The notes under the pieces are model-generated. The model saw only the letters and a program-made list of their open reading frames with translations, ran no database searches and was not told the origin of the DNA. Shown one piece after another: positions 27,511 to 36,361 of a stretch of DNA of 64,000 bases. The position numbers and the translations under genes were made by a program. How positions within the stretch are numbered: the first letter of the stretch is position 1; the number at the start of each line of letters is the position of its first letter. This DNA comes from G963674665 sp964609625 (GTDB lineage: Bacteria; Desulfobacterota; Desulfovibrionia; Desulfovibrionales; Desulfovibrionaceae), in contig CAZSRS010000012.1 in NCBI GenBank assembly GCA_964609625.1, positions 35,937 to 99,936 on the forward strand. Reading direction: 5' to 3'.

Positions 27511-27601
27511 GCGATCTGCCTCCATCTTTGTGTGACCCGCGCGACCCTGCGTACCGGCGTCGCCGCCGCGCCGGTCACTGGATCGACGATCATGTTTCGC
27601 G

Positions 27602-27630
27602 ATCTTAATACGCTTCCGATACGTATACAA
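27602..27630 (-). promoter_or_regulatory. Sigma-70-like promoter for the DUF3859-tssH unit
   Basis: Minus strand: -35 TTGTAT (27625-27630), 17-bp spacer, -10 TAAGAT (27602-27607), about 90 nt upstream of the DUF3859 start. Confidence 0.4.
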
Positions 27631-27757
27631 CCCTGTGTTGCGAGCGTCAGAGTTTTTTCGGTCAAAATCTCTCCCAAATATCTAATAAAACTCTAGAAAA
27701 AAAATTTGCTTGCCTTGCCGAAGAGTTAGGAATCAGTGCTTAGGGAATTAGGAATCC

Positions 27758-27773
27758 TGGCATGGTCTTGGCA
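27758..27773 (+). promoter_or_regulatory. Sigma-54 (-24/-12) promoter of the small exported protein and dacA-like gene
   Basis: TGGCATGGTCTTGGCA keeps the invariant GG and GC dinucleotides at 12-bp distance; two other bases differ from consensus. Transcription should start near 27785, about 55 nt before the 74-residue ORF. A direct repeat TTAGGAATC occurs just upstream (27726-27734 and 27748-27756) and could bind a regulator. Confidence 0.65.
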
Positions 27774-27840
27774 ACAAGGGGAGCGCTAGTGGTAAAACAG
27801 CCGTGCAGCAAGCGCGGTAGTAAACAAGGAGAGGAAGGCC

Positions 27841-28065
27841 ATGAAGAAGTTTGTTCTTATGATCCTGCTGGTCGCGTTGGTCGGTATCAGCAGCCTCGGC
27901 CTGGCGTTTGACGTACTGGTCAGCGTTCCGGACCACAACAGCGGACAGACCGATCAGTACCGCGTGGTGGAAATGCAGCCGGTATCCCAGGACACCACCG
28001 TGGCGACAGCCGCCCTGGACAAGACAACGGCCGCCGATGAGGCCATGATCGTCGAAAAGAACTGA
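27841..28065 (+). CDS. Small exported protein of unknown function
   Basis: 74 residues: signal peptide MKKFVLMILLVALVGISSLG, cleavage probably after LAFD or GLA, leaving a mature peptide of about 52 residues that is acidic and rich in Thr/Asp/Ala (DKTTAADEAMIVEKN). No cysteines and no lipobox. SD AAGGAGAGG is very strong. It is the first gene after a sigma-54 promoter and is separated from the carboxypeptidase gene by a stable hairpin, a pattern fitting a highly expressed short protein. Family not recognised. Confidence 0.72.
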   Translation: MKKFVLMILLVALVGISSLGLAFDVLVSVPDHNSGQTDQYRVVEMQPVSQDTTVATAALDKTTAADEAMIVEKN

Positions 28066-28078
28066 ACCGCACTGCGGC

Positions 28079-28109
28079 GGCGCCGCCCCGGAAGGTGAGG
28101 GGCGGCGCC
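28079..28109 (+). terminator. Stable hairpin between the 74-residue ORF and the carboxypeptidase gene
   Basis: An 11-bp perfect GC-only stem (GGCGCCGCCCC, 9-nt loop, GGGGCGGCGCC) starts 14 nt after the small ORF, followed by ATTGCC, so no U-tract. Probably attenuates read-through or protects the upstream mRNA. Confidence 0.5.
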
Positions 28110-28144
28110 ATTGCCCGCACCCAGGCACGCAAGGGGACCAGAAC

Positions 28145-29359
28145 ATGAACAGACGCACGGCCACCGGCGCGCTTCTCCTCCCGATTCTGCTTCTGGCAGC
28201 CGTTTCCGCACAAGCGGCGTACAATGTCAAGGCAGCCATCGTCATGGACATGAACTCTCGGCAGATTCTCTACGAACAGAACGCCGATCAGCGTATCGCT
28301 CCGGCTTCGTTGACCAAAATTTTATCCATGTACCTGGTATGGGAGGATGTACGCAGAGGACGACTGAAGCTCACCGACCGCATCACCGTGAGTAGGGAGG
28401 CCGTGGCCGCAGGGGGATCCAGCATGCTGCTCAAGGCCGGGGAGTCGGTGACCTTGTCCGAACTCCTACACGGCATGGCCATCGCCTCGGGCAACGACGC
28501 TTCCATCGTGGTGGCCGAATATGTGGAGGGTGGGGTTGGTACCTTTGTCGAACGCATGAACCGCAAGGCACGTTCCCTGGGTATGTACAGCTCCACCTTC
28601 AAGAATCCCCATGGCTTGCCCGCGCCAGGGCAGCAGACCACCGCGCGGGACATGTTGTTGCTCGCGGAGTCTTATCTGCGGCATTTTCCGGACGCTCTCA
28701 CCATTCACTCCAAGAAGTACATGTACCACAACCAACAAAGGCGCAACAACAGCAACAAGCTGTTGGGAGCCTTTCCCGGCCTGGATGGCCTGAAGACCGG
28801 TTATGTTAATTCTTCCGGCTTCAACATCGTGGTCACGGCCCAGCGCAACGGCCGCAGACTCATCGCCGTTGTGCTCGGGGGGCAGACATCCGCGGTCAGA
28901 AACATGGAAACCCGGCAGCTTCTGGAGACCTGTTTCGCCCTGACCCCGGATACGCACATTAGGTTGGCCAACAGGAACAGCAAGGGACAAAGCCCCGCGC
29001 CGTCCGTCTCCGAGCCGGTCATGCAGGTTTTGTCCGAGTATGCGGCCAAGCCGGCGGAAGTCGGGTTTGATGTCGGCGGTGATTATCAGACAGCCAGCTA
29101 CTACCCCTCTTCATCCGGTTACGTGTTGCACGAGAGTTCCTGGCGTACCAGCGACAAGGCCATGGAGCGTGTCGGCGCACTGCGCAGGCGTGGCATCGGC
29201 GACGTGCGTTTCCAGCGTGTGGACCTCGGGGAAAAAGGCGTCTGGCACCGAGTCTATATCGGGAGTTTCGAAACCCCAAGCCAGGCCAGACGGTACATGC
29301 AAGGATTGCAACGCAACATGCCTCTGAAGCATCTGGTGATCATGCAGGTCGATTCCTGA
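28145..29359 (+). CDS. D-alanyl-D-alanine carboxypeptidase (S11) with SPOR domain
   Basis: A 404-residue exported penicillin-binding protein that trims the terminal D-Ala from peptidoglycan stem peptides. Signal peptide ends VSAQA. S11 catalytic motifs are intact: SLTK, SGN (ASGNDASIVV) and KTG (LDGLKTGYVNSSGF). After about residue 290 a linker leads to a C-terminal SPOR domain (WHRVYIGSFETPSQARRYMQGL), which binds denuded glycan at division sites; this replaces the membrane-anchoring helix of classical PBP5. SD GGGGA. It is downstream of the sigma-54-driven small ORF and partly insulated by a hairpin. Confidence 0.92.
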   Translation: MNRRTATGALLLPILLLAAVSAQAAYNVKAAIVMDMNSRQILYEQNADQRIAPASLTKILSMYLVWEDVRRGRLKLTDRITVSREAVAAGGSSMLLKAGESVTLSELLHGMAIASGNDASIVVAEYVEGGVGTFVERMNRKARSLGMYSSTFKNPHGLPAPGQQTTARDMLLLAESYLRHFPDALTIHSKKYMYHNQQRRNNSNKLLGAFPGLDGLKTGYVNSSGFNIVVTAQRNGRRLIAVVLGGQTSAVRNMETRQLLETCFALTPDTHIRLANRNSKGQSPAPSVSEPVMQVLSEYAAKPAEVGFDVGGDYQTASYYPSSSGYVLHESSWRTSDKAMERVGALRRRGIGDVRFQRVDLGEKGVWHRVYIGSFETPSQARRYMQGLQRNMPLKHLVIMQVDS

Positions 29360-29391
29360 GATACGAATTTGTGGAAGTGGAGGAAGGACGC

Positions 29392-29667
29392 ATGGAAGCG
29401 GGTGTCGGCTGGAGGAGCCGGCGCCCGCGCGTCTTTTCACGCACCGGCGGCCAAGGCCCCGGTTCACGGAGTGTGCGACTCCAGATGGATTGTCGGTGGG
29501 AGAACGGGGAGGTACAGTACCTGGGGATAGGGTTGGAGCCGCGAGGGGTGATGATAAAAAAAAACCCAGAACACCGTGCGGCGACGATCCTTAAATTAAT
29601 GGGGGTTGACCCTTTTATTCATTTCCAGTGGTCGTCCCGTCACCAATGCTCCAGGTACTTCTTGTAA
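29392..29667 (+). CDS. Doubtful small ORF in the region after the carboxypeptidase gene
   Basis: The 29360-29902 stretch is the longest gene-poor region in this part. The only ORF with a good SD (GGAGGAAGG 3-6 nt before ATG 29392) encodes 91 residues, starting MEAGVGWRSRRPRVFSR, rich in Arg, without signal peptide or known motif. It could be a real small gene or chance. An A-run (29551-29560) crosses it. Nothing else could be supported in this region. Confidence 0.25.
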   Translation: MEAGVGWRSRRPRVFSRTGGQGPGSRSVRLQMDCRWENGEVQYLGIGLEPRGVMIKKNPEHRAATILKLMGVDPFIHFQWSSRHQCSRYFL

Positions 29668-29902
29668 TAAGCATTGAGACGCCCATGTCAAGACCCCACC
29701 CCAATGATCAAGACCGGGGATGGCATGCGGTTTGGTTGTCCAAAGAGCGAAGGACGAAGGATGGGGAGAGACCTTCGCGGTCACCTGAGGGGAAGGGTGC
29801 CGTGGACAAGAGGGCAGATGTGAGCAGGATGGTCCTGCATCGCGCAGCTCGGGAACGCAGCATGCATGCGGTGTGCACACCACAAACCGTAATGGAGCGA
29901 TC

Positions 29903-30505
29903 GTGCGGATCACCTTCAATGCGCCTGTATCCTTGAGTTTGGTGTTCGGCTCCCTGGGCGTGCTGGCCCTGGCGGTACTGGACCCGGAGATGGTCACCCG
30001 GCTCTTCGCCTCTCCATCTTCCCTTGCGGCACTCTCCCTGGACAAGGTGCTCACGCTGTTCATTCATGTCCTGGGGCATACCACTTGGCAGCACTTCAGC
30101 GGCAACGCCTTCTTCATTCTGCTCATCGGTCCGGCCGTGGAGGAGAAGTACGGCTCCAGGGTGATCCTGCTGTTGAGCCTGACCACGGCCCTGCTGACCT
30201 CGCTGCTGTCGGCCCTGCTGTTTTCCACCGGATTGATGGGCGCCAGCGGCATCGTGTTCATGTTGATCATTCTCAACTCCATCACCGGCATGCGCGAGGG
30301 TGAGATTCCCTTGTCCTTCATTCTGGTGGCCGCGTTCTTTTTAGGTCACGAGTTGGTGCAGGCGGTGGGAAACGACGGCACTTCCCAGTTCGCGCATATC
30401 CTCGGGGGGTGTCTTGGTGGTGCTGTCGGGTTGACGTTCAACAGGCGCAAGAAAACCACGCCTGTCCCTGCGGCGAAGGCTCCACACACGGAGGGAGCGG
30501 ATTGA
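29903..30505 (+). CDS. Rhomboid-family intramembrane serine protease
   Basis: About 200 residues with six hydrophobic segments. The rhomboid features are present: TTWQHFSGNAFFILL (H-x3-N on TM2), GLMGASGIVFML (catalytic Ser of the G-x-S-G motif on TM4) and QFAHILGGCLGGAVGL (catalytic His on TM6). It should cleave transmembrane substrates in the inner membrane; targets are unknown. The open frame begins at 29873 (ATG), but the GTG at 29903 has the better SD (ATGGAG). Short cytoplasmic Lys/Pro tail at the C-terminus. Confidence 0.83.
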   Translation: MRITFNAPVSLSLVFGSLGVLALAVLDPEMVTRLFASPSSLAALSLDKVLTLFIHVLGHTTWQHFSGNAFFILLIGPAVEEKYGSRVILLLSLTTALLTSLLSALLFSTGLMGASGIVFMLIILNSITGMREGEIPLSFILVAAFFLGHELVQAVGNDGTSQFAHILGGCLGGAVGLTFNRRKKTTPVPAAKAPHTEGAD

Positions 30506-30523
30506 CGGTCCCACTGGGATCGA

Positions 30524-30802
30524 TCAGGCGATCTTGATCTCCGGCACCGAGTTGGAGATCTGCAGACCCTGGGTTCCTGCTTCCGCATCCCAGCTTATCT
30601 CAATGAAGATTTTTTCCTTGTCCTTTTTCCGGGAGATCTTCATCTCGAAGTCCACCACTTTCGGCGGGATGAGGCTGAGGGATTCCTGACCAAGTTGGAA
30701 CACCACGCTCCCGGACTTCATGGAGGCCACGAGTTCTTCGAGTCTCGCCACCACTTGGTCCAAAGGCATGATGCTGTCCAGTTTCAACTTGTCCTTGCTC
30801 AT
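30524..30802 (-). CDS. Amphi-Trp domain-containing protein
   Basis: 92 residues beginning MSKDKLKLDSIMPLDQVVARLEE, no signal peptide. It matches the small amphi-Trp family, with an N-terminal helix, the KSGSVVFQLGQESLSLIPP core and an alternating beta-strand pattern (KIFIEISWDAEAG). Function is unknown. Two ATG codons (30811 and 30802) are possible; the second lies 9 nt from SD AAGGA and is preferred. Convergent with the rhomboid gene. Confidence 0.8.
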   Translation of the reverse strand: MSKDKLKLDSIMPLDQVVARLEELVASMKSGSVVFQLGQESLSLIPPKVVDFEMKISRKKDKEKIFIEISWDAEAGTQGLQISNSVPEIKIA

Positions 30803-30882
30803 GGTTGTCATTCCTTGTTTTGTTGTTCAGATAGCTGGCTCGGGTCGGTACTGATTATGGAGCACTCCAGCATGTTAGTTTA

Positions 30883-33225
30883 TTATGAGTGTGGGCATTT
30901 CTTGAGGATTTCAGGTACCTGCCCGTGGTATTGTTGGCGTACGCAGGAGTTGCCGGAGATTTCCTTGGCCGCCTTTTTCACTTCCGCAACTTTCTGTGAC
31001 AGGAGTTCCATGTTGAAGGGCGGCGTGAAGTCACAATCGATAATGGCGATGGACAGGGACGCGAGGGGATAGCGGGCTGTTTTTCCGTCGCGCCCCTTGC
31101 CTACAATATACCCGCGTTCCAGGTCGTCTCGGCGGTAGAGGCTGGGCGTATGCCTGGCGAATTCCTGCATGGCTTTTGTGCAGATGGCTTCGGCGTGATT
31201 TGGATCGGCGAGGATCACGAAGTCGTCGCCGCCGACATGGCCGACAAAGTCGTTTTCCCCGCCATTATGGCGGGTGGCGTCTCCAATGGCCTGGGCAGTG
31301 AGCAGGATGATCCGGTCACCGCGTTCAAAACCGAAAACGTCGTTGTAGACCTTGAAGTTGTCCAGATCCACGTAGATCAGGCTCGTGGGCGTGCGGTTCC
31401 TGGCCCTGTTTTCGATGGCCATTTCTATTGAGACGTTGCCGGGCAGGCCGGAGAGCGGATTGGCGCCTTTGGCCAGTTCCACCTGAGTCTGGGCCAGGGT
31501 GTCGAGCATGCGTTGCACCGAGACCACACCTAGGAGTTTGTCCTTGCAGGTGACGACGATGTCGTCGTAGATCTTGGTGTTTTGGCGCTCCATGGCTTTT
31601 CTGGCGACCTCTTCGATGGGCATGGCCTCGTCCACGATCAGGGGGGAGGTGTCCATGATGCGGGATATTTCCCGGGAAAAGTACAACGACATGCCGAATT
31701 TGGTACTCAGTGAGCGGTCCATGGAGTACTGCATGAGTAGTCCCACAGGTTTGTCGTTCTGCGCCACAACCACGGAGGTTTGGGGCGGCTTGTCAGTGAG
31801 CATGTCCTTGACGTCCCGCACCGCGGTGTGTGGGGAGGTCACGATGGAATTAACGGCCAGTTCGCGGATGGGCAGGGAGCATTTCCACGTCAGGAGATTC
31901 TCCTTGCTGAAGTTGGCCTTTACCGGGATGTCCACGGGTTGGTCGCTCTTGTGGATTGTAGGCGGGGCTAGGTAGTTGCCCTGCCCCCCGAAGATGCCCA
32001 TGGAGACCAGGGAACTGAACTCTGTTTCGGTTTCAATGCCCACGGCGATGAGCCGGGCCTGGATGCGTTCGGCCAGATAGGCCAGTGATTCCACCATGAC
32101 GCGCCTGAAGGGGTCCGCGTCGATGTTTTCGACAACCGAGACATCGATTTTGATGTAATCCGGCCTGAGTTGTGAGATGAGGCGCAGGCTGGAGGGGCCG
32201 GTGCCCACGTCGTCCACCGCGATGTGAAACCCCGCGCTCCGGAAGCCCTCGAGGGTCTTGACGAGGTATTGGATGTCCTGGAAGCCGTGGCGTTCGGTGA
32301 ATTCCAGGATCACATTGCCAGGCTCGAGGCCACAGGTGCGGACTTCCCTTGCCGCGGTTTCGGCGGTGAAATTGGGATCGCCGAGGCTTAAGGGGTGCAC
32401 GTTGATGAACAGGTGCTGATCGTTGTGGATTACGCCCAGGTTTTGCAGCGCCAGCCTGCGACAGTCCCGGTCCAGGTGCAGTGATTCACCGGTTTTCTCC
32501 GCATACATGAAAAGCGTTTCCGGCAGGTGGAAAAAGCTGTTCTCCGGCCCGCGCATGAAGGCCTCCCAGCCCATGACCGCGCCGTCGGTGAAGTTGATCA
32601 CGGATTGATAGAGCATGGTGATGCGATTGTCGTTCATGAGACGACGGAATTCGTCGAGCACGGGTGGTGTGGGGCGTCTTTGCGGGAGGAGGGCGATGCG
32701 TCTGGCCTGGCAATAGGCGCGGTACAAGGTGTCTTCGAAGCTCTCGTGAGGCGAGGGCTCGATATGGGAGTGTCCAACGAGTATTTCGATTTTGCAGGGG
32801 ATGTGCGGTGCCGCGCCACAGCCGAAGCGTTGATTGATTCGCAGCCCGAGGAGCATGGTGGCGTTGGCAAAGGAAGTGATGTCGTTCGTGATCCTGAAGA
32901 ACAGGGCGATACAGTTGCAATCCACACGAGCCGAAAAGAGCAGGCGGGAGGGGTGGAAGATTTCGGGAACGAGTCTCGCTGTCTGCAATTCGACATCGTC
33001 GAGGAGCAGCGCACCCATGCTCTGAACCCCGCCTTGCGCGAGGAGAAAGAAGTCCTTGATCTCAAGGGTGACCAAGCCGATATGCACCCTACCATACAAA
33101 CGCAGCAAACCGTCGACTTCCGCGGCGTTGAGGAAGTCCAGCCGGGGGCGTCGGTCCTGGTTATCCTCGCAATGATCGTGGCGGTAGGATAACTTCTTGG
33201 ATATGTATTTCTTCAGGCCGGACAT
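30883..33225 (-). CDS. EAL-CBS-GGDEF-like c-di-GMP signalling protein
   Basis: 780 residues, no membrane segment. An N-terminal region of about 190 residues of unknown type is followed by an EAL domain (about 200-440) with key acidic residues kept (GWEAFMRGP, INVHPL, ILEFTERH, DDVGTG, IKIDVS), then two CBS motifs (about 480-600), then a GGDEF-like domain with DLDNFKVYND but GGDDF in the active site and no RxxD inhibitory site. It is therefore probably a phosphodiesterase with a degenerate, perhaps GTP-sensing, cyclase domain. The start at 33225 is preferred over 33306. No partner gene adjacent. Confidence 0.85.
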   Translation of the reverse strand: MSGLKKYISKKLSYRHDHCEDNQDRRPRLDFLNAAEVDGLLRLYGRVHIGLVTLEIKDFFLLAQGGVQSMGALLLDDVELQTARLVPEIFHPSRLLFSARVDCNCIALFFRITNDITSFANATMLLGLRINQRFGCGAAPHIPCKIEILVGHSHIEPSPHESFEDTLYRAYCQARRIALLPQRRPTPPVLDEFRRLMNDNRITMLYQSVINFTDGAVMGWEAFMRGPENSFFHLPETLFMYAEKTGESLHLDRDCRRLALQNLGVIHNDQHLFINVHPLSLGDPNFTAETAAREVRTCGLEPGNVILEFTERHGFQDIQYLVKTLEGFRSAGFHIAVDDVGTGPSSLRLISQLRPDYIKIDVSVVENIDADPFRRVMVESLAYLAERIQARLIAVGIETETEFSSLVSMGIFGGQGNYLAPPTIHKSDQPVDIPVKANFSKENLLTWKCSLPIRELAVNSIVTSPHTAVRDVKDMLTDKPPQTSVVVAQNDKPVGLLMQYSMDRSLSTKFGMSLYFSREISRIMDTSPLIVDEAMPIEEVARKAMERQNTKIYDDIVVTCKDKLLGVVSVQRMLDTLAQTQVELAKGANPLSGLPGNVSIEMAIENRARNRTPTSLIYVDLDNFKVYNDVFGFERGDRIILLTAQAIGDATRHNGGENDFVGHVGGDDFVILADPNHAEAICTKAMQEFARHTPSLYRRDDLERGYIVGKGRDGKTARYPLASLSIAIIDCDFTPPFNMELLSQKVAEVKKAAKEISGNSCVRQQYHGQVPEILKKCPHS

Positions 33226-33412
33226 GACCTTTTCCACTGGGATGGAGAATGCCGGCACCCGTTGGAGCAAGGCACCACGGTGGTACCTTTTGCTGCAACC
33301 GTGCAACGGATGCAGACTACAAAAGGAAGGTTACACAAGTATGACGCGGGGCAAACGTTTTTCGGCCAGGGTGATGCCTGGTTATTGACAACCAACGTAC
33401 GCTCTTCAGGGG

Positions 33413-33965
33413 CTATTCGAGGATCAGGCGGGCCAGACAGGCCTTGATGGCCAGGGCGTCTCCCTGCAGGGCGCGTTCCAGCATGGAGTCGGCCACGGAC
33501 TTGTCCGCGCCTTCGGGAAGGCTGGCGTTGCCCAGACGCTTGAGCATCAACTCCAGGAGCCCCACATCGCCGGCCAGGGCCTTGTGCAGCAGCTTGTCCG
33601 CGAGTGTTTGGATTGTCTCGGCATAATCAGAAGGAGGCCCGGAGAATGTCAGGCAGAGTTCCATGGCTTCCTCATCACCTTCCAGGGCGAAACGGACGAG
33701 GGTGGCGGCAATGGCGCGTGCCTGCCTGCTGTCGGGTAGGGGAGCGCCCTTTTCACCCGCAACGACGGACAACAACGAACTCTCTTTGTCCAGGGCAAGT
33801 TCCAGGGCCTTGCGTGTCAGGGAGTCGGCATAGGCGCGGAGAGACTCTGCCGGCAGAAGCTTGTTCACGCAGAGTTCGAGGGCGCGTTTGTCGCCTTGCA
33901 GGGCTCGTTGGAGCAGAGCGCGGGCCAGGGCCCCCCCTTGCTCGGAAATGTGGCTGATCACCGCG
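33413..33965 (-). repeat. C-terminal helical repeats (GD..AL.LCL motif)
   Basis: About five tandem units of 35-45 residues in the protein: LLQRALQGDKRALELCV, LTRKALELALDKESSLL (degenerate), LVRFALEGDEEAMELCL, LLHKALAGDVGLLELML and MLERALQGDALAIKACL. The unit resembles the C-terminal 'ALAGD..AL.LCL' module seen in DUF5681-type proteins (from memory). Confidence 0.7.
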
Positions 33966-36206
33966 TGTCGCGCCATCTGGTGCGAGCTTTTTCCGACGGT
34001 CGGGGCGTCCTCGTCCACCAGAAAGGAAGGGGCCAGTGTGTCATCAAAATCCGCGGCCGCGGTGGCGCGGAATCTAGCCCTGGCGCGTTCCGCGACCGTG
34101 AGGTTGCTGTCGTCTTCCTCCTCGAGAGGTTCGATCTCCTCCACAGTGAGAGGCTCGGACATGGCCGCTTCCTTAGCGGCGATGTCGGCCGCGGCCTGGG
34201 CCAGTTCTTCCCAGAGCAGGCTCCGATCTTTCTGGTCGTCGGTCAGTATTGCGTCCATATCGAGTTCAACAGCGCCCCGGTCATGCGTATCGGCTTGTCG
34301 CGGCAAAGGAGTTTCCTCCAGGGGCTGCAACGTTGGTAATGGAGGTTCTTGATCGGCCCGGAATTCAGGGGCAATCTCTTCCCCTTGTTTCGAATTATCC
34401 GAGAAAGGCGGTGGAGTGGGAAAAAACTCCTCAACGCTACCGAATTCCTGAGAATCCGCGGCGGAGAGTTTGAAGCTCTCCTCCAATTCTTCGTGGGGCA
34501 TGGGCTCGACCTTGGCAGGTTCCTTGCCGATGGAGACATCGGAGGGAGGAGCGTCTTCTGTGGGCGCACCCCTTCCCGTTTCAAGCTCTGGAGGCCTTGC
34601 TGTGGTTGGCTTCTGGCTGTCGGTGACGACAATGGTCTGACTTTCAAGAAGCAGTGGCTCCTCGGGCTCGCCTTTTTCGTCCTGGTCCGAGGTTTGTTCC
34701 ATGAGCGGAAACAGAATTTCCTGGTTGGAGTCGGGAGTGGTGGTCTGGAGACTGTCGACCGCCTCGGGGGGTGCCATTTCTTCGGCTTTAAGCCTGTCTG
34801 GTGGAGGCAATTTTTCAGGCAGGACCTCTTCTCCACGCGATCCAGAGATTGCCTCGAGTTCTCGGGCAGCCTGCTCCGCCAACTCCTGTTCCTCTTGTTC
34901 AGAAGTTTTCCTTTGTGGAGCGGCATCTGAAGGTGGCGCTGGCCTGGCGGGTTCTGGTTTCCGTTGTTCAGGCCCGAGGACAGGTCCCATGGGTGGGCCT
35001 GAGGGAGCAGGTTCAGGCTTTTTAGGTTCTAGTGGCTTGGGCTCCTCTTCCTTCTTTTTTGTGGAGCGGGAAAAGGCTCGCTTGAGCAGGCTTTGGGCAA
35101 AGGAAGGTTTGACTGGTTCAGGTTCGGGCTTTGGTTCGGGCTTTGGTTCGGGCTTTGGTTCGGGCTTGGGTTTGGGCTCGAGCTCGGGCTTGGGCTTGGG
35201 CTCGGGCTTGGGCTCGGGCTTGGGTTCGGGCTCGGGCTTGGGCTCGGGCTTGGGCTCGGGCTTGGGCTCGGGCTTGGGCTCGGGCTTGGGCTCGNNNNNN
35301 NNNNNNNNNNNNNNNNNNNNNNNNNNNNNNNNNNNNNNNNNNNNNNNNNNNNNNNNNNNNNNNNNNNNNNNNNNNNNNNNNNNNNNNNNNNNNNGGCTCG
35401 GGCTTGGGCTCGGGCTTGGGCTCGGGCTTGGGCTCGGGCTTGGGTTCGGGCTTGGGTTCGGGCTTGGGTATCGAGTGGGGGGCGGACTGTGGCGCCGGTA
35501 CATGTGGAGTCGCTGGAATGACTTCTTCCACACCCAACTTCATGTCGGGAGGGGGCCAGAGAAGCTCGGATTCGAGGTCTTCGATGGGCAGGGTGGATGG
35601 TTCGAGAATACGCTTCTGCTGCTGTATCATGGAAAGAACCAGAATTTCTTCAACGGACTCAGGCTCGGGCTTTGGCTCCGGCTTTGGCTGGGGCTTGGGT
35701 GTCGGCCTGGGCTTGGGCTCGGGCTTGGGCTCCGGCTTGGGTGCCGGCTCGGGCTTTGGCTCCGGCTTTGGCTGGGGCTTGGGTGCCGGCTCGGGCTTTG
35801 GCTCCGGCTTTGGCTGGGGCTTGGGTGCCGGCTCGGGCTTGGGCTCGGGCTTGGGCTCGGGCTTTGGTTCGGGCTTTGGTTCGGGCTTGGGTGCCGGTTT
35901 GGGCTCGGGCTTGGGTTCGGGTTTGGGCTCGGGCTTGGGTGCCGGTTTGGGCTCGGGCTTGGGTGCCGGTTTGGGCTCGGGCTTGGGTGCCGGTTTGGGC
36001 TCGGGCTTTGGAGGGGCTTGTTGCGACTGAACCTCCGGTTCCTTTTCCAATGCCATGCGTTCCCATATGTCTCGGTCGTGCTGGGAGAGTTCACCTTTCC
36101 AGACTTCCCAGGCGAAACCGCGCAGGAGTTGGGGATCGATCTTGTACTGCTCCTGGAAGGTCTTTGTGAAGAGGTCAAATCCCTTTGAAGCGTGCCCCTT
36201 GCTCAT
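33413..36206 (-). CDS. Giant Glu-Pro-Lys-Pro repeat protein spanning an assembly gap
   Basis: Two open frames flank 100 N bases and together make one gene; the frame offset arises only because the gap size is arbitrary. N-terminus at 36206 (SD GAGG): about 50 helical residues (FDLFTKTFQEQYKIDPQLLR), then EPKP/APKPEP repeats, a spacer with ESVEEILVLSMIQQQKRIL, more EPKP repeats running into the gap and out again, a long acidic linker, and a C-terminal helical-repeat domain (33413-33965). No signal peptide or membrane helix. Probably a cytoplasmic protein with an extended rod between two globular ends. Family not recognised; true length unknown. Confidence 0.75.
35103..36015 (-). repeat. Low-complexity repeat encoding (Glu/Ala)-Pro-Lys-Pro
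   Basis: 12-base units (plus strand ggctcgggcttg and variants with ggtttgggctcg or ggctttggctcc) repeat from about 35103 to 35470 and from 35655 to 36010. Synonymous changes (CCC/CCA/CCG, AAG/AAA) show the protein repeat is maintained while DNA varies. It contains the assembly gap. Confidence 0.9.
35295..35394. other. Assembly gap of 100 N
   Basis: Exactly 100 undetermined bases inside the 12-bp repeat; the round number suggests a scaffold gap of unknown true size, caused by collapse of the repeat. Confidence 0.98.
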
Positions 36207-36361
36207 GCCGCCCTCGTGTCAGGAATGAATGTACATTGCATTCGTCAAATTTAGTGCTTTTTCAACTCCAGGGCAAGCGGATGTCAGCCTTCGGCAGTGC
36301 CTTCAGGCTGATGAAGAGAGTTGGGGTGGGGTATGAAACGAGCGTGTACCGATGTGCGGTT

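Noticed and set aside
35093..36188. Long Gly/Leu- and Ala/Arg-repeat open frames on both strands through the 12-bp repeat
   Set aside because: Any 12-bp repeat without stops is open in all frames; only the EPKP frame connects to non-repetitive, protein-like ends with an SD.
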